Counted from the first letter of the stretch, positions 37,713 to 47,013 are shown. The stretch: DNA of 64,000 nucleotides from DASRJW01 sp964567755 (GCA_964567755.1 CAZMNW010000041.1:35887-99886), one strand, 5' to 3'. Notes: a model not told the origin generated them from the letters alone. Program-made: numbers and translations.

Positions 37713-39800
37713 GTGAAGCTCGATCCGAACATCCGCGCGCTCCTCGACGAGGAGCGCCTTACCGCCGTCGACGACGCGTGGATGACGCACATCGAGGAGT
37801 TCCCTACCGATCTCGGGTTCTTCCTCCCGGTGGTGACAGCGTTGCTGCAGCGGCAGCAACGGGCCCGGGCCGAAACGCTGGTGCAGCTCTGGCTCGACAC
37901 TCGCCGCAGCGCCGACGCGGATGGCCATGAGTTGCAAACGCTCGGCGCGCTGCTGGCCACCTGGCCCGACGCCCTGTTCCTGCGCGCGGCCACCGTCGAG
38001 GCGCTGCGGCGCCGCCATGCCGATTGTCCCAGCCTCGAACGACTGCTGGAGCACTTTCGCTTGCCGACGGCGGTCGCGCCGCGATCGGCCCTCGACCAGG
38101 TGCTCGCCTGGATCCACTTCGATGTCGGCAAGATCGTGAGCATGCCGAAGCGCGGCAGCGGGCGCATCGTCGAGCTCAACCTGGCGCTCGGCACCTTGCG
38201 CGTCGAATTCCCGCCACAGCGCGAGGTCGTTTCTCTCCGGCTCGCCGAAGCGCAGCAACTGCTGCATGTGCTCGATCCAGACCATTTCTTGGTGCAGAAG
38301 CTCGAGCGCATGCCGGCGCTGCAGGAGCTCGCCGGCCGCGATCCGGGTGCGCTGCTCGGCCGGCTGTTCAAAAGCTGCGGCAGCCCGCTGCCCGCGGCCA
38401 CGCTGCGCGAACACCTGCGCGACGTGGTGCCGGAAGAGAGCTGGACTGGATGGTGGAAGAGGGCGCGCGACGATGCGCGGCTCACCGTGAGTGGTGGCGC
38501 GCGCTCGATCTGCAGTTGGAGCGCGTCGGGAAGAGCGGCAGAGGATCGACTGACCCTCGACTTCACCGCGGCGGCTCCCGAGGCGCAACTGGACATGGCA
38601 CGCACCCACAAGGCGCGCTCGCCAGCGCTCGGTCGCGCACTGGCATTGGGTCTGCTGCAGACCTTGGGCGCGAACCCAGAGCTCGAGCCCGGTCTCGTGC
38701 TCGAATTCCTCCTCGAGCTCGAGCAATTACCGGCCGTCGAGACGAAGCCGAAAACGACGATCGAAATGTGGCTGCAACGCGACGATGTCTTCGGTCTCGT
38801 GTCCGCCGTGCGCGACCGCCGATCGCGGGAACGCGCCTTCGAGGCGCTGCGACAACATCGCCAGGACTGGGCCGCAATCTACGTGCAAGCGCTGGACACC
38901 GAAAGCGATGCTCGACTTCTGACGCAGCTCTACGAAGCGGTGCGTGCATCGGCGGCGGCTCCCAGCCTCGACCGTGTCGTCGCCGAGACCTTGCAGCGCC
39001 CCAGCCGTGCGCCGCGCTTCTACGTGTGGTTGTGCCGCGAGATGCGCCGGAGAGCGGAGCTGGGCGCGCGCGCCGACTGGCGCTTCCTGCGCGGCCTGCT
39101 CGATGCCTGCGCCAGTCCCCATTTCCGCGGCCAGCGCGGCGTGTTACGCCAGTTCTTCGCCGCTTCTGGCCTCGCCGACACGGTCATCGCCACGCTCGAC
39201 GCGGAGCAATCCGCTTCCCTCCTCGCGCTTCTCGGCCACGAGGTGGGTCTCGACGAGCACACCAAGAAGGGTCTGCGCGATCTGGTCACGATGCGTTTCC
39301 CCGCGCTGCGCGAGGCCAAGGAAGAAGCGTTGCTGGTGACCGAGGCGGCGCTCGCGCGCAAGCGCGCCGAGTTCGATCAGCTGGTGCGCGTCGACATCCC
39401 GCGCAACACCGAAGAGCTCCGCACCGCCGCGGCGCATGGAGACCTGCGCGAGAACTTCGAGTACAAATCGGCGCGGGAACGCCAGGAAATGCTGTCGGGC
39501 CGGGCCCAACGCATGCACGACGAGCTACGGCGTGCTCGCGCCATCGATCCCGCCGCCATCGAACCCGGCGCCATCCGCGTCGGCACCAAGGTGCAGCTCG
39601 CCGCCGCGACGGGCGATGCGGTCGTGCTCACCATCCTTGGCCCTTGGGATTCCGACCCGGCGCGCGGCATCGTCTCGTATCTGGCGCCAGCCATTGCCGC
39701 CCTCCTGGGGAAGCGCGTCGGCGAGAACGTGCGCTTCGGGGACGCGGATTACCGGGTGGCCGCGATCGCGGTCTGGCGCGACGACAACGACGGAGGCTGA
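37713..39800 (+). CDS. greA: Long GreA-type transcript cleavage factor with N-terminal helical domain
   Basis: The last 160 residues are a GreA/GreB protein: the coiled-coil with its acidic tip (AAHGDLRENFEYKSARERQEM, where Asp and Glu position the catalytic Mg in RNA polymerase) and an FKBP-like end domain (AIRVGTKVQLA...GKRVGENVRF). Preceding it are about 530 residues of mostly helical sequence, including a small beta element (GKIVSMPKRGSGRIVELNL, TLRVEFPPQREVVSLRLAEAQQLL, LDPDHFLVQKLE). This resembles the long Chlamydia-type GreA (about 700 residues), where the extra part has no established role. The GTG start has GGAG 4 nt upstream. Backtracked RNA polymerase rescue is the expected function. 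Confidence 0.85.
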   Translation: MKLDPNIRALLDEERLTAVDDAWMTHIEEFPTDLGFFLPVVTALLQRQQRARAETLVQLWLDTRRSADADGHELQTLGALLATWPDALFLRAATVEALRRRHADCPSLERLLEHFRLPTAVAPRSALDQVLAWIHFDVGKIVSMPKRGSGRIVELNLALGTLRVEFPPQREVVSLRLAEAQQLLHVLDPDHFLVQKLERMPALQELAGRDPGALLGRLFKSCGSPLPAATLREHLRDVVPEESWTGWWKRARDDARLTVSGGARSICSWSASGRAAEDRLTLDFTAAAPEAQLDMARTHKARSPALGRALALGLLQTLGANPELEPGLVLEFLLELEQLPAVETKPKTTIEMWLQRDDVFGLVSAVRDRRSRERAFEALRQHRQDWAAIYVQALDTESDARLLTQLYEAVRASAAAPSLDRVVAETLQRPSRAPRFYVWLCREMRRRAELGARADWRFLRGLLDACASPHFRGQRGVLRQFFAASGLADTVIATLDAEQSASLLALLGHEVGLDEHTKKGLRDLVTMRFPALREAKEEALLVTEAALARKRAEFDQLVRVDIPRNTEELRTAAAHGDLRENFEYKSARERQEMLSGRAQRMHDELRRARAIDPAAIEPGAIRVGTKVQLAAATGDAVVLTILGPWDSDPARGIVSYLAPAIAALLGKRVGENVRFGDADYRVAAIAVWRDDNDGG

Positions 39801-39805
39801 CGCGC

Positions 39806-40648
39806 ATGCTGCTCACGCGCGACGAGATCCGTTTCGACTTTGGCGGCGCGCAGTTCGAATTGCCGCGCGACCGAGCTCTCCTCGGCTGGGTGTTCGACCA
39901 ATTCCTCTATGGCGAGGTCACCGGCATTCAGGTCGGACACTGGATCCATCGCGCTCCGAACCTCGAGAGCGCCCGTTTCCTGGCGCGGCAATGCGCCCAG
40001 GAACTGGCGCACATCGGCCTCGTGCGCCAGATCTTCGACGTGCTCGACATCGAGCCGCAGCCCGCGCACCGCTGGGTGCGATTCCTCTCCACCGGGTTGA
40101 TGGGAGCGGGTTGGGAGGAACACGTGTGTCTGGAGATGGCACTCGGCGAGGGCTACGTGCTCGCGGTCTTCTACGCTCTCATCGACACCGTGCCGGAGCC
40201 GCGCATTCGCCGGCTGTTGGCGGTCGCGGCGCGTCAGGAAGAAACACACGTCGCCTTCGGCGAGGACCAGACGCGCATCGCGGCCCGGACCCCGCGCACG
40301 CGCCAGCATCTGTTGGGAATGGCGCTGCTCAGCCTCGCAATTCTGCGACGCTTGGGTATCGCCGCTGGCCGGCGATTGGGTCCGGATCACCCGGTCGCAT
40401 GCCAGCTGCCGGCGTTCGCTGCGCACGTGGTCTCGACCGCGGAAATCCGACTGCAACGCGCCGGCCTGCTCGATGTGCCGCTTGCGACCTTGTCTCGCCT
40501 GCAACGTGCTCGGCTCATCGCAGCCGGTGCGCTCGGACGTGCCTTGCTGCCCATGCGTATGGCACGACGTCCACGCCTCACCGCCACGTATCTTCAAGAT
40601 CCCGCGATCACGCGTTCTCATGTTGCACTTCGTTCGCCGATTCCGTAG
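39806..40648 (+). CDS. Ferritin-like diiron-fold protein
   Basis: This 280-residue helical protein carries four-helix-bundle metal motifs: FLYGEVTGIQ, CAQELAHIGLVRQ (ExxH), CLEMALGEGYVL and ARQEETHVAFGEDQ (EExH), the arrangement of a ferritin-like carboxylate-bridged diiron site. Family members are oxidases or hydroxylases; the substrate is unknown here. It begins 5 nt after greA with GGAGG inside the end of greA, so co-translation is likely. A link between an oxygen/iron enzyme and transcript cleavage is not obvious. Confidence 0.72.
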   Translation: MLLTRDEIRFDFGGAQFELPRDRALLGWVFDQFLYGEVTGIQVGHWIHRAPNLESARFLARQCAQELAHIGLVRQIFDVLDIEPQPAHRWVRFLSTGLMGAGWEEHVCLEMALGEGYVLAVFYALIDTVPEPRIRRLLAVAARQEETHVAFGEDQTRIAARTPRTRQHLLGMALLSLAILRRLGIAAGRRLGPDHPVACQLPAFAAHVVSTAEIRLQRAGLLDVPLATLSRLQRARLIAAGALGRALLPMRMARRPRLTATYLQDPAITRSHVALRSPIP

Positions 40649-40682
40649 CATCGGTTAGCTTTGCCCGGCTGGAGGCACGACG

Positions 40683-42230
40683 ATGCACCGCCGGATTCTG
40701 TGTTGGACACTGCTGCTGTTCTGCGCGCCACCGGCCCGCGGCTCCACTTTGTTCGTCCCCAGTGGCGAGTTTCCTTCGCTGCAAGCCGCCATCGACTCGT
40801 CGGCGAGCGGCGACACCCTGCTGCTCGCGCCCGGGGTCTACGCAGAAAACCCGCGCATTCTCGCCAAAGATCTGACCATCCGTTCCGCCCCTGGCGGCCG
40901 GGCCATCCTCGATGCCGCGCCGCGCGCCGGCGAGCTCGGCAACGCCGGATGCGCGCTCCGCAGCGTTCATTCCACGCTCGTGATCGAAGATTTGGTGCTG
41001 CGCAATGGCTTGCCGGTGAGTGAAGGCGCTGGACTCTGGGTCTGGGGCGGCCATGTCGAAGCGCGGCGGTGTCGTTTCGAGAACAACGTCTACGGCGTTC
41101 TCGTGTTCGCGCCCGTTCCCGGCTCGACACGCCTCGAAGAGTGCGAGTTCGTCGGCAACGGGGTGGGGGTCTGGGGATTCGTGTCCACCACGATCGAGCG
41201 TTGCCGTTTCGACGCCAATTGGGTCGGACTGCGCATCCAGGACCGCGTCGAGTTGCGCGATGTCGAGGTTACCGGAAGCGGTGCGGCGTGGAAGTGGGGC
41301 GCGCCCACGTTCGGCGCCGCCAGTCTGTTGCTCGTGGGAGCCTACGGGCAGCTTGAACGCGTCGCCGTCCACCACAATTCCATGCCGAACGGCCTGCCGG
41401 GAATCTGGCTGGAGGTCGGGCCGTTCGAGCTGATCGATTGCACCAGCAGCCACAACGACTCGCAACTCGGGCCGTCTGGAATTGCCTGCGTCCGGGTCAC
41501 CGCGATGACGATGCAACGTTGCGTCGCGAGCTACAACACGAGCCGCGGTCCGGCGCCTCCGATCGGCGGTCTGTTCGCTGACCGCAGTCACGTTCGTGCC
41601 GAGAACTGCCGTTTCGAGTTCAACGACTCGGGCGGGAACGGCAGCGGCATCTGTGCGCTACGCAATGCGACGGTCGAAATGATCGGCGGCCACATTCTCG
41701 GCAATCGCGCCGAGATCAAGGGTGGCGGAGTGTATGCCAGTGCGGCGCGCGTGCTGCTCGATTCGGTGCTCGTCGCCGCCAACATGGCACCGGGCGGGGC
41801 CGCCATCGCCGTCGATTTCGATGGCCAGGTGGACGTGCTGCATTCGACCTTGGTGGCAAACGTGGCCAGTGGCGGCGCGGCAGCGCTCTACAACGTCCGC
41901 GGCGTGGCCACGCTCGACAACAGCATCGTCGCTTTCAACACCGGCAGCCCGGTTCTCGTCTGCGCCGGCGATCTCACCCGCCGTTGCACCGACGTCTTCG
42001 GCAACAGCGACGAGGGCGCCTGCGGTCGCGACTTGGGTGGCAACCTGTCAATCGACCCGGAGTTCTGTGGGTTCGACCCTGAACGTGGCGTCTACGACGT
42101 GCACTTGGCCGAGAGCTCGCCGCTCGTGGGAGCTGCTGGATGCGGCGGCATCGGCGCCGCCGGGCCCGGATGCACCAGCACCGCCGCGCGCCCCATCACT
42201 TGGAGCGACGCGAAGCGACTGTACCGCTAG
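40683..42230 (+). CDS. Secreted right-handed beta-helix protein
   Basis: A signal peptide (residues 1-19, LCWTLLLFCAPPARG) precedes about 490 residues of parallel beta-helix repeats. These include FPSLQAAIDSSASGDTLLLAPG at the start (split PSLQAAID and GDTLLLAPG), and recurring rungs such as VEARRCRFENNVYGV and VRAENCRFEFNDSGGNGSG. Such proteins are pectate-lyase-like surface or periplasmic proteins; no catalytic Asp/Arg set is obvious, so a structural or carbohydrate-binding role fits. GGAGG precedes the ATG. The stop lies within the convergent cutA gene (35-nt overlap). Confidence 0.85.
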   Translation: MHRRILCWTLLLFCAPPARGSTLFVPSGEFPSLQAAIDSSASGDTLLLAPGVYAENPRILAKDLTIRSAPGGRAILDAAPRAGELGNAGCALRSVHSTLVIEDLVLRNGLPVSEGAGLWVWGGHVEARRCRFENNVYGVLVFAPVPGSTRLEECEFVGNGVGVWGFVSTTIERCRFDANWVGLRIQDRVELRDVEVTGSGAAWKWGAPTFGAASLLLVGAYGQLERVAVHHNSMPNGLPGIWLEVGPFELIDCTSSHNDSQLGPSGIACVRVTAMTMQRCVASYNTSRGPAPPIGGLFADRSHVRAENCRFEFNDSGGNGSGICALRNATVEMIGGHILGNRAEIKGGGVYASAARVLLDSVLVAANMAPGGAAIAVDFDGQVDVLHSTLVANVASGGAAALYNVRGVATLDNSIVAFNTGSPVLVCAGDLTRRCTDVFGNSDEGACGRDLGGNLSIDPEFCGFDPERGVYDVHLAESSPLVGAAGCGGIGAAGPGCTSTAARPITWSDAKRLYR

Positions 42231-42555
42231 CACATTCGCGCTGCAGCCAGTCGAGATACCGAGCGCTGCCGCGCGTCACCGCGTGCGCCAGAATCTCGGG
42301 AACGGCATGTGGGTGCAAGCGGCGGATCTCCCGTTCGACGTCATTCAGCAACACGGTGCGCGTCTTGAGCAGCAACAGCCACTCGCGCGCGCGTTGCAAT
42401 TTCCCTTGCCAGCGGTAGTGACTGGCCATGGGGCCGAGCGTCTGCGCGCACGCACACAGTTGCAGTTGCAGCAAACGCGTCGCGATCCGTGTCGCCTGGC
42501 GCGACGACGGCACCGCGACGAACACTTGCACGAAGGCACCGCGCCCGTGTCGCAA
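42196..42555 (-). CDS. cutA: Divalent cation tolerance protein CutA
   Basis: The protein shows the CutA pattern: an N-terminal strand VQVFVAVPSSRQATRIATRL, the LCACAQTLGPMASHYRWQGKL segment (usual ACVNI..V.S.Y.WEGK), LLLLKTRTVLLNDVE, and HPHAVPEILA, ending YLDWLQREC. CutA forms trimers and has been linked to copper tolerance. The start is uncertain: a TTG at 42555 has AAGGGG 6 nt upstream, while a GTG at 42531 is in phase with the family start but has no ribosome site. It follows tRNA-Arg, whose terminator precedes this ribosome site. Cys-rich core and length (about 119 aa) match the family. Confidence 0.8.
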   Translation of the reverse strand: MRHGRGAFVQVFVAVPSSRQATRIATRLLQLQLCACAQTLGPMASHYRWQGKLQRAREWLLLLKTRTVLLNDVEREIRRLHPHAVPEILAHAVTRGSARYLDWLQRECASGTVASRRSK

Positions 42556-42562
42556 CAACCAC

Positions 42563-42604
42563 CCCTTAAAACAAAGAACCGCCCGGTCGCAAGCGCCGGG
42601 CGGT
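42563..42604 (-). terminator. Intrinsic terminator of tRNA-Arg
   Basis: On the minus strand an 8-bp stem (ACCGCCCG/CGGGCGGT) is followed by TCTTTGTTTTAAGGGG. It begins 5 nt after the CCA of the tRNA. The terminator ends in the ribosome-binding site of cutA, so cutA expression may come from read-through. Confidence 0.75.
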
Positions 42605-42609
42605 CGCAT

Positions 42610-42686
42610 TGGTGCGCCCGAGAGGATTCGAACCTCCGACCCCCAGCTCCGGAGGCTGGTGCTCTATCCAGCTGAGCTACAGGCGC
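42610..42686 (-). tRNA. tRNA-Arg (anticodon CCG), CCA encoded
   Basis: The cloverleaf is complete over 77 nt: acceptor GCGCCTG/CGGGCGC, D arm GCTCAGCTGGATAGAGC, anticodon stem CCAGC/GCTGG with loop CTCCGGA (anticodon CCG, reading CGG), T arm with GGTTCGAATCC, and an encoded CCA. It is the only tRNA in the window. Confidence 0.98.
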
Positions 42687-42738
42687 CCACAGGAATCCAC
42701 TGCAAGGTACATCCCGCCGGCAATGGCGACAAGGCCCT

Positions 42739-43911
42739 TCACGGCCGGCGCTCGGCCTGCAGCACGCTCTGCACGTCCTTGTCGCCGCGACCCGACAGAT
42801 TGACGACGACGAGCGCGCCAGGCGGGATGCGGCTCTTCGCGTCCAACAGATAACCGATCGCGTGCGCGCTCTCGAGCGCGGGAACGATGCCTTCGAGTCG
42901 CGTCAGGGCTTCGAACCCGGCGAGTGCCTGCGCATCCCCGATCCAGTCGTAGGCGATCCGACCCTGATCGTGGAGATCGGCATGCTCCGGGCCGACGCTG
43001 CAATAATCCAGCCCGGCCGAGATCGAATGCGTCCCGAGAATGTTGCCGTTCTCGTCCTGCAACAGGTAGCTCTTGCTGCCTTGCAGCACCCCGACGCTGC
43101 CGGCGGCGAAACGCGCCGCGTGCCGGCCTGGCTCGATGCCGAGACCACCGGCCTCGATCCCGAGCATCCGCACATTCGGCTCGCCCAAGAAGTCGTGGAA
43201 CAGTCCGATCGAGTTCGAACCGCCGCCGACACACGCCACCAACCAGTCGGGCAAGCGGCCCTCGCGCTCCAGGATCTGCGCGCGGGTCTCGCGGCCGATG
43301 ACCTTCTGAAAGTCGCGCACCATCGTCGGGTACGGATGCGCTCCGAGGACCGAGCCGAGCACGTAGTGGGTGTCCGCCACGTGCGTCACCCAGTCGCGCA
43401 TTGCCTCGCTGATCGCGTCCTTGAGCGTGCGGCTGCCATGATCCACCGGCACCACGCGCGCGCCGAGCAACTGCATGCGCTGGACGTTGAGCGCCTGGCG
43501 TTCCATGTCGACGCGGCCCATGTAGACATCGCAGGTGAGACCGAACAACGCCGCCGCGGTGGCGGTGGCGACGCCGTGCTGCCCGGCGCCGGTCTCGGCG
43601 ATCACGCGCGACTTGCGCATGCGCTTGGCCAGCAGACACTGCCCGATGGTGTTGTTGATCTTGTGGGCGCCGGTGTGCGCGAGATCTTCGCGTTTGAGAT
43701 AGATGCGGGCCTTGACGCGCGCCGAGAGCCGGTCGGCCCGGTACAACGGCGTCGGCCGGCCGACGAAATCCCGCAGCAACATCGCCAGCTCGGTGCCGAA
43801 TTCGGGATCGGCACAGGCGGCATGGTAGGCGTCCTCGAGCCGCAGCAGCGGCTCCACCAAGGTCTCGGCGACGAAACGGCCGCCATAGACGCCGAACCAC
43901 CCGCCACTCAT
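42739..43911 (-). CDS. trpB: Tryptophan synthase beta chain
   Basis: TrpB makes tryptophan from indole and serine with pyridoxal phosphate. The product (390 residues) has the PLP lysine in AHTGAHKINNTIGQ, the family ETGAGQHGVATATAAAL block, and the phosphate-binding GGGSNSIG. The start at 43911 has GGGAGG 8 nt upstream and overlaps the trpF stop (ATGA). It is the last structural gene of the trp set; no trpA follows, which leaves the alpha subunit to be supplied from elsewhere. Confidence 0.97.
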   Translation of the reverse strand: MSGGWFGVYGGRFVAETLVEPLLRLEDAYHAACADPEFGTELAMLLRDFVGRPTPLYRADRLSARVKARIYLKREDLAHTGAHKINNTIGQCLLAKRMRKSRVIAETGAGQHGVATATAAALFGLTCDVYMGRVDMERQALNVQRMQLLGARVVPVDHGSRTLKDAISEAMRDWVTHVADTHYVLGSVLGAHPYPTMVRDFQKVIGRETRAQILEREGRLPDWLVACVGGGSNSIGLFHDFLGEPNVRMLGIEAGGLGIEPGRHAARFAAGSVGVLQGSKSYLLQDENGNILGTHSISAGLDYCSVGPEHADLHDQGRIAYDWIGDAQALAGFEALTRLEGIVPALESAHAIGYLLDAKSRIPPGALVVVNLSGRGDKDVQSVLQAERRP

Positions 43912-44552
43912 CCGACGAACCTCCCCAGCGCTTGCAGGAAAGCGCGCATGCGCGATGGATCCTTGATCCCTGGCGCGCTCTCCACACCACTCGAGACATC
44001 GACGGCGAAGGGCCGGCATTCACCGACGAGGGCTGCGACGTTGTCCGCGTTCAGTCCCCCGGACAGAAACACGCGCGCAGTGGGGGGCAGGCTCGCAGCG
44101 AGCCGGCGCACCTCCGTCACCTCGAGACGGATGCCCAGACCGCCGCTCTGCTGCGTTTCGTTCTCCGCGTCCAGCAACGCCGCGAAGACATTCGGCTCGA
44201 GCGGCAGAACCGCACCGCCACGCGTACTGCTTCTCCGCACCACGATGACGGGAACATCGAGCGTGCGCGCGAAATCTCGTGGCTCGTGCCCGTGCAGCTG
44301 CACCAGATCGAGCCGCAAGCGGCGTACGAGATGGTTGATGCGGGTGGCCGCCTGATCCTGGAACACACCGACGCGTTTGGCTTCGCCGGTATCCAGGCCG
44401 GGCAACCACTCGGTGGCGCGCTCGAGATCGACACAACGGCGACTGCCGGGAACACAGACGAAACCCAGATAGTCGACCCCCATGCGCACAGCCGTCTGCA
44501 CGTCCTCGGGACGCGTCAAGCCGCAGAATTTGATGCGCACGCGCTCGGTCAT
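43908..44552 (-). CDS. trpF: Phosphoribosylanthranilate isomerase
   Basis: TrpF catalyses the third dedicated step of tryptophan synthesis. The 214-residue barrel begins RVRIKFCGLTRPEDV, the standard start with catalytic Cys, and contains VQLHGHE and the FLSGGLNADNV phosphate-binding strand, ending with the FAVDVSSGVESAPGIKD signature (catalytic Asp in DVSSG). It is joined by ATGA overlaps to trpC upstream and trpB downstream. Confidence 0.97.
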   Translation of the reverse strand: MTERVRIKFCGLTRPEDVQTAVRMGVDYLGFVCVPGSRRCVDLERATEWLPGLDTGEAKRVGVFQDQAATRINHLVRRLRLDLVQLHGHEPRDFARTLDVPVIVVRRSSTRGGAVLPLEPNVFAALLDAENETQQSGGLGIRLEVTEVRRLAASLPPTARVFLSGGLNADNVAALVGECRPFAVDVSSGVESAPGIKDPSRMRAFLQALGRFVG

Positions 44553-45352
44553 GGATGCAGTACCTCGTGCAGCAAGGCGCCCGCCGCCGCGCCCGGGTCG
44601 GCGGCGCGCATGAGGATCGTGCCGACGAGAATGCCGCGCGCGCCGGCATCGCGCAAGCGCCGAACGTCCTCTGCGTCGCGGACCCCGCTCTCGCTCACCA
44701 GGAGCAATTCCTGCGGCAGCTCGCGCAGGCACTCGAAGCTGCGTTCGAGCGCAACCTCGAAAGTGCGTAGATCGCGATTGTTGATGCCGACGAGGATGCG
44801 TTCCGGGTCGCGCTCGGCCCGGCGCGCCTCGCGTCGCACCAACGCCGGCGTGTGCGCCTCGCACAGCACGTCCATGCCCAGCTCGAGCGCCAGCCGGCAG
44901 AGCTCCTCGGCGCGCCGGTCCTCAAGCGCTTCGGCGATGAGCAGCACCGCGTCGGCGCCTTCGGCGCGTCCTTCCAGGACCTGCCACTCGCTGCTCAAGA
45001 AATCCTTTTGCAACCGCGGCAGGCCCGAACCCCGGGCGCGTTCCAGGTTGGCGAGAGCACCTTGAAAATGTCGACCTTCGGTGAGGACGGAAAGCGCCAC
45101 GGCGCCCGCCGCCGCGAACGCCGCGCTCAAGGATTCGACATCGAAGTCCGCGCGCAACACGCCCGCCGACGGCGACGCCTTCTTGAGCTCGGCGATGAGC
45201 CCGATGCCGCCCGGGGCCTGGCGCAGCGCGCGCGCCAAACCGAGCGGCTGCGGTGCCGCGGCCGCGTCTCGCTCGACGGCGCGCAGCGGTCGCTGGCGCT
45301 GGCGTTCGCGCGCCGCGTCGCTGGCCTCGGCGACAATCTGCTCCAGGATCAT
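44549..45352 (-). CDS. trpC: Indole-3-glycerol phosphate synthase
   Basis: TrpC closes the indole ring. The 267-residue product shows ELKKASPSAG (catalytic Lys), LSVLTEGRHFQGALANL, RARGSGLPRLQKDFL, VGINNRDLRTFEV, and LLLVSESGVRDAEDV, all in the family order. It overlaps trpD by ATGA at its start and trpF by ATGA at its end. Confidence 0.97.
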   Translation of the reverse strand: MILEQIVAEASDAARERQRQRPLRAVERDAAAAPQPLGLARALRQAPGGIGLIAELKKASPSAGVLRADFDVESLSAAFAAAGAVALSVLTEGRHFQGALANLERARGSGLPRLQKDFLSSEWQVLEGRAEGADAVLLIAEALEDRRAEELCRLALELGMDVLCEAHTPALVRREARRAERDPERILVGINNRDLRTFEVALERSFECLRELPQELLLVSESGVRDAEDVRRLRDAGARGILVGTILMRAADPGAAAGALLHEVLHP

Positions 45353-46380
45353 GTCGCCTCCGCGGCCGGCAAGCGTCGATGGGCCGCCACGATCGCGTCG
45401 AGCTTTTGCTGCACACGGCCACTCGTCAGCAACGCCCGCGCCGCGACGACGCCGGCGCCGACATCGTCCGCCGCGCCCGCGAGATACAAGGCGGCGCCGG
45501 CGTTCAATGCCACCGCATCGAGACAGGGACCGGGCTCGCCACGCAACACACGCCGCGCGATCGCCACGTTCTCCCCGAGGTCACCACCGGCCAAGCTCGC
45601 GAGCGAAGACCGTGGCAAGCCAAAGTCCTCGGGCTGCCAGAGGTGATGCTGCAGCCGGCCGTGATGCAGCTCGACCACCGCGGTCGGCGCCGTGGTCGAG
45701 ATCTCGTCCGTCCCATCGTCCCCGTGCACCACGAGTGCGTGTTGGCAACCGAGGTCGCGCAAGACCGTCGCCAACTGGATGGCGCGCTTGCCATCGTAGA
45801 GGCCGAGCAACTGATGCGTCGCGCCCGCGGGGTTGGTGAGCGGTCCGAGAAGATTGAACACCGTGCGCACGCCGAGCGCGCGCCGGGCCGAAGCCGCATG
45901 CCGCATCGCCGGATGATGCCGGGGAGCGAACAAGAAACCGAAACCCGTGTCACGCAGCAGTGTGGCGACCGCATCGGGGCCGAGGTCGAGGCGCAGTCCG
46001 AGCGCTTCGAGCAGATCGGCGCTGCCGACGCGCCCCGAGGCCGAACGATTGCCGTGCTTGGCGACGCAGACGCCGGCCGCGGCGGCGACCAGCGCCGCCA
46101 ACGTCGAAACATTGAAGGTTCCCGCGGCGTCGCCACCCGTGCCACAGGTGTCGAGGACAACCCCCGGAGGCGGCACGATGCACACCGCGCGCTCGCGCAT
46201 GGCGCGCACGAAGCCGACGATCTCGTCCACTGTCTCGCCACGCTGGCGCAGCAGGACCAAGAGCGCCCCGATCTGCGCCTCGCTCGCCTCCCCGGCCATG
46301 ATCGCACCCATGACGCCTCTGGCGCTCTCGGCGTCGAGACTCTTGCCGTCGAGAATCGTGTGGATCGCCTGCTGCATCAC
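45349..46380 (-). CDS. trpD: Anthranilate phosphoribosyltransferase
   Basis: TrpD transfers phosphoribose from PRPP to anthranilate. The 343-residue product contains the PRPP-binding CGTGGDAAGTFNVSTLAAL, KHGNRSASGRVGSADLLEAL, and VFNLLGPLTNPAG motifs of the family. The start may be GTG 46380 or the following ATG 46377. It lies 6 nt after trpG and is coupled to trpC by ATGA. Confidence 0.97.
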   Translation of the reverse strand: MMQQAIHTILDGKSLDAESARGVMGAIMAGEASEAQIGALLVLLRQRGETVDEIVGFVRAMRERAVCIVPPPGVVLDTCGTGGDAAGTFNVSTLAALVAAAAGVCVAKHGNRSASGRVGSADLLEALGLRLDLGPDAVATLLRDTGFGFLFAPRHHPAMRHAASARRALGVRTVFNLLGPLTNPAGATHQLLGLYDGKRAIQLATVLRDLGCQHALVVHGDDGTDEISTTAPTAVVELHHGRLQHHLWQPEDFGLPRSSLASLAGGDLGENVAIARRVLRGEPGPCLDAVALNAGAALYLAGAADDVGAGVVAARALLTSGRVQQKLDAIVAAHRRLPAAEAT

Positions 46381-46386
46381 GGCGGC

Positions 46387-47013
46387 TCAGACTCCGCAGA
46401 GATCGAGGAAATTGCGCAGCAGATCCTTGCCATGGCGGGTCAGGATCGACTCGGGATGGAACTGCACGCCCCAGGTCTCTTCACCCTTGACCTTGAGGCC
46501 CATGACCACGGCGTCGGAGGTGGCGCAGGTGACCTCGAGTGTCTCCGGCAGGCTCTCGCGTTCCACCACAAGCGAGTGGTAGCGCGTGGCCACGAAGGGG
46601 TTCTCGATGCCGCGGAAGATGCCGCGCCCGTCGTGGATGATGCGCGATGTCTTGCCGTGCATCACCTGCGGCGCGCGCACGACACGGCCGCCGAACGCGA
46701 TGCCGATGGCCTGATGCCCGAGGCAGACGCCGAGAATCGGCATGCGGCCGTGCAGACGGCGGATGGCTTGGACGGCGATGCCGGCATTCTCCGGCCGCCC
46801 GGGGCCCGGCGAAACCACCAGGCCGCGCGGACGCAGTGCCACGAGCCGCGCGACGCTGATCGCATCGTTGCGTTGCACGTCGATTTCCGCCCCCAGCGAA
46901 CCCAAGTACTGCACCAGGTTCCAGGTGAAAGAATCGTAGTTGTCGATGATGACGAGGGGCCGGCGGCCACGCGCTGCGCCGGCGGGTGTTTTCTTGCGTC
47001 GGCGCGCCGTCAT
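46387..47013 (-). CDS. trpG: Anthranilate synthase component II (glutamine amidotransferase)
   Basis: This class I glutamine amidotransferase (208 residues) supplies ammonia to TrpE. IDNYDSFTWNLVQYL, the nucleophile Cys in GVCLGHQAI and the His/Glu in WGVQFHPESI form the catalytic triad. A short basic N-terminal extension (MTARRRKKTPAGAARGRR) precedes the domain. It is fused to neither trpE nor trpD. Start and trpE stop overlap (ATGA). Confidence 0.96.
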   Translation of the reverse strand: MTARRRKKTPAGAARGRRPLVIIDNYDSFTWNLVQYLGSLGAEIDVQRNDAISVARLVALRPRGLVVSPGPGRPENAGIAVQAIRRLHGRMPILGVCLGHQAIGIAFGGRVVRAPQVMHGKTSRIIHDGRGIFRGIENPFVATRYHSLVVERESLPETLEVTCATSDAVVMGLKVKGEETWGVQFHPESILTRHGKDLLRNFLDLCGV

